A stretch of DNA of 64,000 bases from assembly GCA_945891385.1 (NCBI GenBank), contig CAMDDJ010000001.1, positions 92,921 through 156,920 on the forward strand, given 5' to 3'. This stretch comes from Candidatus Kuenenia stuttgartensis. GTDB taxonomy: Bacteria; Planctomycetota; Planctomycetia; Pirellulales; UBA1268. Under the pieces are notes generated by a model. The model was not told the origin of the DNA, searched no databases, and worked only from the letters and a program-made list of their open reading frames with translations. Positions 59,279 to 64,000 of the stretch are shown in pieces; the stretch's first letter is position 1, and each line of letters opens with the position of its first letter. The translations under genes were made by a program, and so were the position numbers.

Positions 59279-60730
59279 TCAACTCAGAATTCCTTTCACC
59301 AACTCTCCGTGCACGTCCGTCAACCTGAAATCCCGTCCCTGGTAGGGGAAGGTGAGCCGCAGGTGGTCGATGCCGAGCAGGTGGAGGATCGTGGCGTTCA
59401 GGTCGTGGACATGCACCTTTTGATCCGGCGTGGTCACGTTGTAGGAGTACTCGTCGGTCGCTCCCCAGGTGAGGCCGGGGCGAATCCCCGCCCCCGCCAG
59501 GAGCATCGTGAAGCAGCGGGGATGATGGTCGCGGCCGTAGTTCGTTTCGGTGAGCGTGCCTTGCGAGTAGATCGTCCGCCCGAACTCGCCCCCCCAGACC
59601 ACGAGCGTCTCGTCGAGGAGGCCCCGCTGGTCGAGATCGTCGAGCAGGGCCGCCGTGGCCTGGTCGGTGTCGCGGCATTGCCCCTTGATCGCGGCCGGGA
59701 GGCCGCCGTGGTGGTCCCAGCCCATGTGGAAGAGCTGCACAAACCGTACGCCCCGCTCCGAGAGCCGGCGGGCGAGCAGACAGTTGGCGGCGTAGCTGCC
59801 CGGCCGGGCGACGTCGGGCCCGTAGGACTCGATCACGTGCCGGTGCTCGTCCGAGAAGTCGACGATCTCCGGCACGCTCGTCTGCATCCGGAAGGCCATC
59901 TCATATTGGGCGGTGCGGGCTGCGATCTCGGGATCGCCGACGAGCGTCTGCCGCATCCCGTTGAGCGCGGCGATCCGATCGAGCGTGGCCCGGCGACGAT
60001 CCCGGTGCAGGCCAGGCGGATCGGCGAGGTAGAGCACGGGGTCGCCCGCGTTGCGGAACCGCACCCCCTGATGCTCGGTGGGGAGAAAGCCAGCCCCCCA
60101 GAGCCGATCGTAGAGCGGCTGGTCGTCGGTCCGGCCGCTGCCGAAGCTCGTGAGCACGATGTAGGCGGGCAGGTCGGCGTTGTCGCTTCCCAGGCCATAG
60201 CTCACCCACGACCCGATGCTCGGCCGGCCGGCCAGTTGATGGCCCGTCTGAAAAAAGGTGATCGCCGGGTCGTGGTTGATCTGCTCCGTGACCATCGAGC
60301 GGATCATGCACCAGCGGTCGGCATGCCGGGCCATGTGGGGCACGAGGTCGCTGAACCACATGCCGGATTCACCGTGCTGGGCGAAGCGGAAGATCGAGGG
60401 AGCGACCGGGAAGGTTTTCTGCCCGCTGGTCATCGTGGTCAGCCGCTGGCCCTGCCGGATCGAATCGGGCAGGTCTTCGCCCCGCCGCTTCTCCATCTCG
60501 GGCTTGGGGTCGAAGAGGTCCATCTGGGACGGGGCGCCCGATTGGAAGAGGTAGATGATCCGCTTGGCCTTGGCCGGCAGATGCGGCCCCAGACTTGCTG
60601 CCTGCGCCATGGCCGGTGGCACGAGCAGGCTGGCGAGCGCCGTCGACCCGAGCGCCCCCGCGGTGGATGAGAGGAACACCCGGCGATTGAGGGCGTCTTG
60701 GGTCTGGAGAACGCGACGGGTGTCGGTCAT
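59279..60730 (-). CDS. DUF1501 secreted protein (sulfatase-fold, Tat signal)
   Basis: 483 residues. The N-terminus has a Tat-like signal, NRRVFLSSTAGALGSTALAS, ahead of VPPAMAQA. Family features: IIYLFQSGAPSQMDLFDPKPEME, SDLVPHMARHADRWCMIRSM, LVVWGGEFGRTIYSQGT and GRDHHPRCFTMLLAGAGIRPG. DUF1501 has an alkaline-phosphatase/sulfatase-like fold. It is nearly always paired with DUF1549/DUF1553 proteins in planctomycetes, exactly as here: the partner gene ends 4 bp upstream. Function is not established; a role in complex-polymer breakdown is suspected. Confidence 0.93.
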   Translation of the reverse strand: MTDTRRVLQTQDALNRRVFLSSTAGALGSTALASLLVPPAMAQAASLGPHLPAKAKRIIYLFQSGAPSQMDLFDPKPEMEKRRGEDLPDSIRQGQRLTTMTSGQKTFPVAPSIFRFAQHGESGMWFSDLVPHMARHADRWCMIRSMVTEQINHDPAITFFQTGHQLAGRPSIGSWVSYGLGSDNADLPAYIVLTSFGSGRTDDQPLYDRLWGAGFLPTEHQGVRFRNAGDPVLYLADPPGLHRDRRRATLDRIAALNGMRQTLVGDPEIAARTAQYEMAFRMQTSVPEIVDFSDEHRHVIESYGPDVARPGSYAANCLLARRLSERGVRFVQLFHMGWDHHGGLPAAIKGQCRDTDQATAALLDDLDQRGLLDETLVVWGGEFGRTIYSQGTLTETNYGRDHHPRCFTMLLAGAGIRPGLTWGATDEYSYNVTTPDQKVHVHDLNATILHLLGIDHLRLTFPYQGRDFRLTDVHGELVKGILS

Positions 60731-60734
60731 GGCA

Positions 60735-63700
60735 TCACTCCCGCATCACGAATTCGTCGAGGTTGATCAGCACGTTGGCGGCCACGATCGAGGCGGCGAA
60801 CTCCGGGGGCGACACGCCCGCCGGCGGCGGTGCTGGTCCGGCGGCGATGAGGTGCCCGGCCGCCTCGGGGTCGGCTGCAAAGGCCGCGAGGTCGGCCTCG
60901 AATCCCGCCCTGAGCGTCGCGAGTTCGCGGTCGCTCGGCGGCCGGCCGATGGCCACGCGGAAGCCATGCCGCAGGCGGTCGGCCGTGGCCTCGCCCCCCT
61001 CCGTCAGCATCCGCCCGGCGAGCGCCTGGGCGGCCTCGACGAAGGTCGGCTCGTTGAGCAGCGCCAAGGCCTGCAGCGGTGTGTTGGTCCGCGACCGCCG
61101 GACCTGGCAGGTCTCGCGGTTGGGCGCGTCGAAGAGCAGCATCGTCGGCGGCGCGGCCGTCCGTTTCCAGATCGTGTACATGCTCCGCCGGTGGCGGCCC
61201 GGGCCGGTGTCGGGCTTGTAGCCCCGCAGGTCGCCGTAGCGACTCGTGTCGTCCCAGACGCCCTCCGGCATCCAGGGCCGCACGCTCGGTCCGCCGATCG
61301 TCGGCACGAGTTGGCCCGCGACCGCGAGCGCCTGGTCGCGGACGATCTCGGCCGGTAGCCGAATCCGGCTCGCCCGGGCCAGCAGCCGGTTTTCCGGATC
61401 CCGGGCCAGATGATCCGGCGTGATGGCGGCCGACTGCCGATAGACGCTTGACATGACGAGCAGCTTGATGACAGCCTTCATGTTCCAGGGGCCGGCCGGT
61501 CGGCCATCGACCGAGGGCAACGAGCTGCCTTCCATGAACTCGACCGCGAGCCAGTCGAGGAGTTCAAGATGGCTCGGATACTCGGCCTGACTCCCGAGGT
61601 TCTCACTCGTCTTCACCAGCCCGGTGCCGAAGAACCGCTCCCACAGCCGGTTCACCTGCACCCGCGCGGTCAGCGGGTTGTCACGCGACACGATCCAGCG
61701 GGCCAAGGAGAGCCGATCGGTCGCGGTGCCGGGCGGGAGCGGCGGCAGGAACGCGGGCAGGCCGGCCGTGACCTTGTCGCCGGGCTTGTCGTATTCACCG
61801 CGGACGAGGATGAACGCATCGCGGGCTGGCCCCTCCCGCATCACCATGGCGGAGGGCAGCGTATTGCGAAAATCGGCGAGGCTCTTCTTCGCGGCCTCGC
61901 GGGCCGCTTCCGCCCGGCGGATCGGCCCGTCCACTCGGCTGCGATACAGCTTCCGCACGGCGGCCCGCTGCTCGGGGGATCGTTGCTCGGCCGAGATGGC
62001 TAAGGCCGTCCGCACGTCGTCGGGCAGGTCGAAGCCTTTGACGCCGAGCACCGACGGGTCGGCGGCTGTGATCGCCAGGCGGAATCGTCCGATCGAATGG
62101 TGGTCGAGCGCCTCCTGGCGGATCCGCACGATGATCCGCGAGTTCTCCGAGACAACCGTGGCCGCGGCAGGAAACACCGCCAGCCTTCGCGGCTGCCGCT
62201 TGGCCGGATCGTGACCGTCGATCGCCCAGCCCTTCCCGGCGCGGCCGGCGAGCACCGCTGCCGCCGGCCAGTTTCGCTGCTCGTAGTCGGCCTCCGCCCG
62301 CGCGAGTTTCACCGGGATCGGGTCGCCGCCCTCGGCAGGTTCGATCTCCAGCTCGATCTTCGAGACCACGATGTTGCCGTTGCCCCGGCGGCCGAAGCCG
62401 CCCTGCGCCAGGGCCGGGTCGGGCACCACTTCCAACTGCAGCCCGCCGAAGGATTGTCCCGGCAGCAGCGCCTCGAACTCGTAGGTGTCGCGGGGGGCTT
62501 CCGTGCCCTCGACCTGCCACGAACCGTCTTCGAGTCGCTTGAAGCTCGCGCCGCTGGCGGATGCGAACTCGAGGGGCTCGAAGGCCGACCAGGCTGCGGC
62601 GCCGGTGTCGATCACCGGGCCGAGCGACCGCTCCCAGCGGGCCACGAGCTGATCGATGTCTTTGAGCTCTGCCGCCACCGCGGCCTCCGCGTCGGAGACG
62701 ACCTGGGCGAGCCGGGCCAGTTCCAACTCCTGCTCCGGGCCGGGCAGCTCGAGCAGCGGATCCGAATTGCCGCCGGCTCGGTTCTGCCCGCCCATGATCG
62801 TGCCCGTCTCGGGCACGTTGTTGAAGATCGCGTAGAGCGCGTAGAACTCCCGCTGCGAGAGTGGATCGTATTTGTGGTCGTGGCAGCGGGCGCAGCCGGC
62901 GGTGAGCCCGAGCCAGGTCTGGCAGGTGGTCTCGACCCGATCGATGACGGTCTCCACCCGCCATTCTTCGGCGATGATGCCCCCTTCGCCGTTGATGCGA
63001 TGGTTGCGATTGAAGCCCGTGGCCACGATCTGTTCGCGACTCGGATCGGGCCGCATGTCGCCGGCGATCTGGTCGACCGTGAACTCGTCGAAGGGAAGAT
63101 TGGCGTTGAAGGAGCGGATCAGCCAATCCCGCCACGGCCAGTTGGAGCGGCTGGAGTCGGTCTGATACCCGTGGCTGTCGGCGTAGCGGGCGGCATCGAG
63201 CCAGTCGATCGCCAGCCGCTCGCCGTAGTGTGGGCTGGCGAGCAGCGCATCGACGTAGCGCTCGTAGCCGGCTGCCGAGGGATCGGCCAGGAAGCGGTCG
63301 ACGGCGTCGGGCGTGGGGGGAAGGCCGGTGAGGTCGAGAGCCAGCCGCCGGGCGAGGGTGACGGGATCAGCTTCGGGATTCGGCCGCAGGCCCTCGGCCT
63401 CGAGCCGCGCCAGGATGAAGCGGTCGACCGGAGTCGTCGGCCAGGCCGCGTCATGAACCGCCGGCAGCTCCGGCTGCTCGATCCGCTGAAACGCCCAGTG
63501 GTCCTCGTATTCGGCGCCTTCCTCGATCCAGCGGCGGAGCACCGCTGCTTCCGCGGCGGTGAGCGGCTTGCCAACCTCGGGGGGCGGCATCACCGTGTCG
63601 GAATCGCTGCTCGCGATCCTTGCGACGAGTTCGCTCGAGCCGGCGTCGTGGGGCACGATCGCCGCCGCTCCGCTTTCGAGCGAAGCGATGGCGGTCGCGC

Positions 63701-63914
63701 GGGTGTCGAGCCGCAGGCCGGCCTGACGATCCTCCTCGTCGGGGCCGTGACAGGCGAAGCAGCGATCCGAAAGCAGCGGCCGCACGTCGCGATTGAAATT
63801 GAGCGGAGCATCCGCCGCCCTGAGGGATGGTGCCAGCAGGCAGGCACCGAGCACGAGGCCGCAGCGCACGGCAGACATGGCGACAGCGTGGCCCATGACC
63901 GTTGTGAGCATCAT
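60735..63914 (-). CDS. PSCyt1-DUF1549-DUF1553 secreted protein
   Basis: 1059 residues from ATG 63914, chosen because GAGGAG lies eight bases upstream and the ATG overlaps an upstream stop as ATGA. Signal peptide first (CGLVLGACLLAPSLRAAD). Then PSCyt1, with haem c site CFACH (Cys52, Cys55, His56). DUF1549 (PSCyt2) follows, with TPVDRFILARLEAEGLRPNPEA and ERYVDALLASPHYGERLAIDWLDAARYADSHGY. A second CxxCH-type site is in TAGCARCHDHKYDPL. DUF1553 (PSD1) ends the chain (LTARVQVNRLWERFFGTGLV, then QALALLNEPTFVEAAQALAGR). A region between DUF1549 and DUF1553 looks like a ligand-binding beta domain. It is paired with the DUF1501 gene. Confidence 0.95.
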   Translation of the reverse strand: MMLTTVMGHAVAMSAVRCGLVLGACLLAPSLRAADAPLNFNRDVRPLLSDRCFACHGPDEEDRQAGLRLDTRATAIASLESGAAAIVPHDAGSSELVARIASSDSDTVMPPPEVGKPLTAAEAAVLRRWIEEGAEYEDHWAFQRIEQPELPAVHDAAWPTTPVDRFILARLEAEGLRPNPEADPVTLARRLALDLTGLPPTPDAVDRFLADPSAAGYERYVDALLASPHYGERLAIDWLDAARYADSHGYQTDSSRSNWPWRDWLIRSFNANLPFDEFTVDQIAGDMRPDPSREQIVATGFNRNHRINGEGGIIAEEWRVETVIDRVETTCQTWLGLTAGCARCHDHKYDPLSQREFYALYAIFNNVPETGTIMGGQNRAGGNSDPLLELPGPEQELELARLAQVVSDAEAAVAAELKDIDQLVARWERSLGPVIDTGAAAWSAFEPLEFASASGASFKRLEDGSWQVEGTEAPRDTYEFEALLPGQSFGGLQLEVVPDPALAQGGFGRRGNGNIVVSKIELEIEPAEGGDPIPVKLARAEADYEQRNWPAAAVLAGRAGKGWAIDGHDPAKRQPRRLAVFPAAATVVSENSRIIVRIRQEALDHHSIGRFRLAITAADPSVLGVKGFDLPDDVRTALAISAEQRSPEQRAAVRKLYRSRVDGPIRRAEAAREAAKKSLADFRNTLPSAMVMREGPARDAFILVRGEYDKPGDKVTAGLPAFLPPLPPGTATDRLSLARWIVSRDNPLTARVQVNRLWERFFGTGLVKTSENLGSQAEYPSHLELLDWLAVEFMEGSSLPSVDGRPAGPWNMKAVIKLLVMSSVYRQSAAITPDHLARDPENRLLARASRIRLPAEIVRDQALAVAGQLVPTIGGPSVRPWMPEGVWDDTSRYGDLRGYKPDTGPGRHRRSMYTIWKRTAAPPTMLLFDAPNRETCQVRRSRTNTPLQALALLNEPTFVEAAQALAGRMLTEGGEATADRLRHGFRVAIGRPPSDRELATLRAGFEADLAAFAADPEAAGHLIAAGPAPPPAGVSPPEFAASIVAANVLINLDEFVMRE

Positions 63915-64000
63915 GCGCATCGCTCCTCGGAGACGCCCACGTCGCCGTCGCGAGCCAGGCTCTCGACGCGGCCCCGAGCGAAGATGACGGAGCGATCAGC
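63911..64000 (-). CDS. C-terminal end of an upstream gene, cut by window edge
   Basis: From the right edge leftward the frame reads ADRSVIFARGRVESLARDGD, then VGVSEERCA and stop. The TGA at 63913-63911 overlaps the ATG of the PSCyt1 gene by 4 bp, which argues that the frame is real. Another frame is also open here, so the call rests on this overlap. The family cannot be told from 29 residues. Confidence 0.45.
   Translation of the reverse strand, partial: ADRSVIFARGRVESLARDGDVGVSEERCA

Overview
The window looks like a GC-rich chromosomal segment of a planctomycete, most likely Pirellulales-like. The main evidence is at the right end: a secreted PSCyt1/DUF1549/DUF1553 protein followed by a DUF1501 protein and a CBM-bearing FAD-dependent oxidoreductase. 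Supporting evidence is a fused SecDF, a SecA with a C-terminal SEC-C zinc motif, many secreted or lipoprotein genes of planctomycete type, and an LPS-making Gram-negative envelope (Kdo transferase, DUF374 acyltransferase, AsmA-like protein). No phage, IS transposase, CRISPR, rRNA or tRNA was seen.

Layout. 1-9.2 kb: end of secDF, a LysM protein, an alpha/beta hydrolase that appears to lack its nucleophile, a von Willebrand A protein, a 650-bp non-coding repeat region, a lipoprotein, tilS and an MFS transporter. 9.4-14.5 kb: AsmA-like protein, dapF and a DUF374 acyltransferase, all rightward behind a plausible sigma70-type promoter. 14.5-17.8 kb: a two-PDZ protein and dnaA, which has a near-consensus promoter. 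17.8-24.2 kb: a leftward gene train xseA-xseB-ispA-dxs followed by nadK and a secreted protein (isoprenoid, DNA repair and NADP supply). 24.3-29.3 kb: MFS efflux transporter, FHA-GAF-Fis regulator and a Prc-type protease predicted to be a lipoprotein. 29.4-32.8 kb: leftward overlapping genes manC, lipase-like, ruvX and SDR. 32.9-40 kb: leftward secA, waaA and metK, then a membrane protein and a 36-residue membrane micro-ORF. 40.3-45.1 kb: rightward PEP-CTERM/PATR protein and a DUF1854-fused ABC exporter. 45.1-47.8 kb: a cytochrome bd-superfamily oxidase with its own c-type haem domain and a membrane partner. 47.9-52.9 kb: beta-galactosidase and galactokinase. 53-57.1 kb: selO, an SSS symporter and gluconokinase. 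57.2-64 kb: FAD oxidoreductase, DUF1501 and PSCyt1 proteins, plus the last codons of another gene at the edge.

The least conventional signals are: (a) the bd-like oxidase pair, where the quinol-binding GRQPW region is replaced and a CxxCH domain is appended, suggesting a cytochrome c-linked enzyme; (b) a dispersed intergenic element of about 132 bp with matching terminal inverted repeats, present twice complete and once as a left half, with its left flank amplified as a 72-bp tandem array; and (c) a relic of a second DUF1501 gene end that differs from the intact copy only at synonymous positions. Starts were moved from the longest ORF wherever a Shine-Dalgarno site, signal peptide or promoter argued for it. 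All functional calls come from reading motifs, not from database searches.
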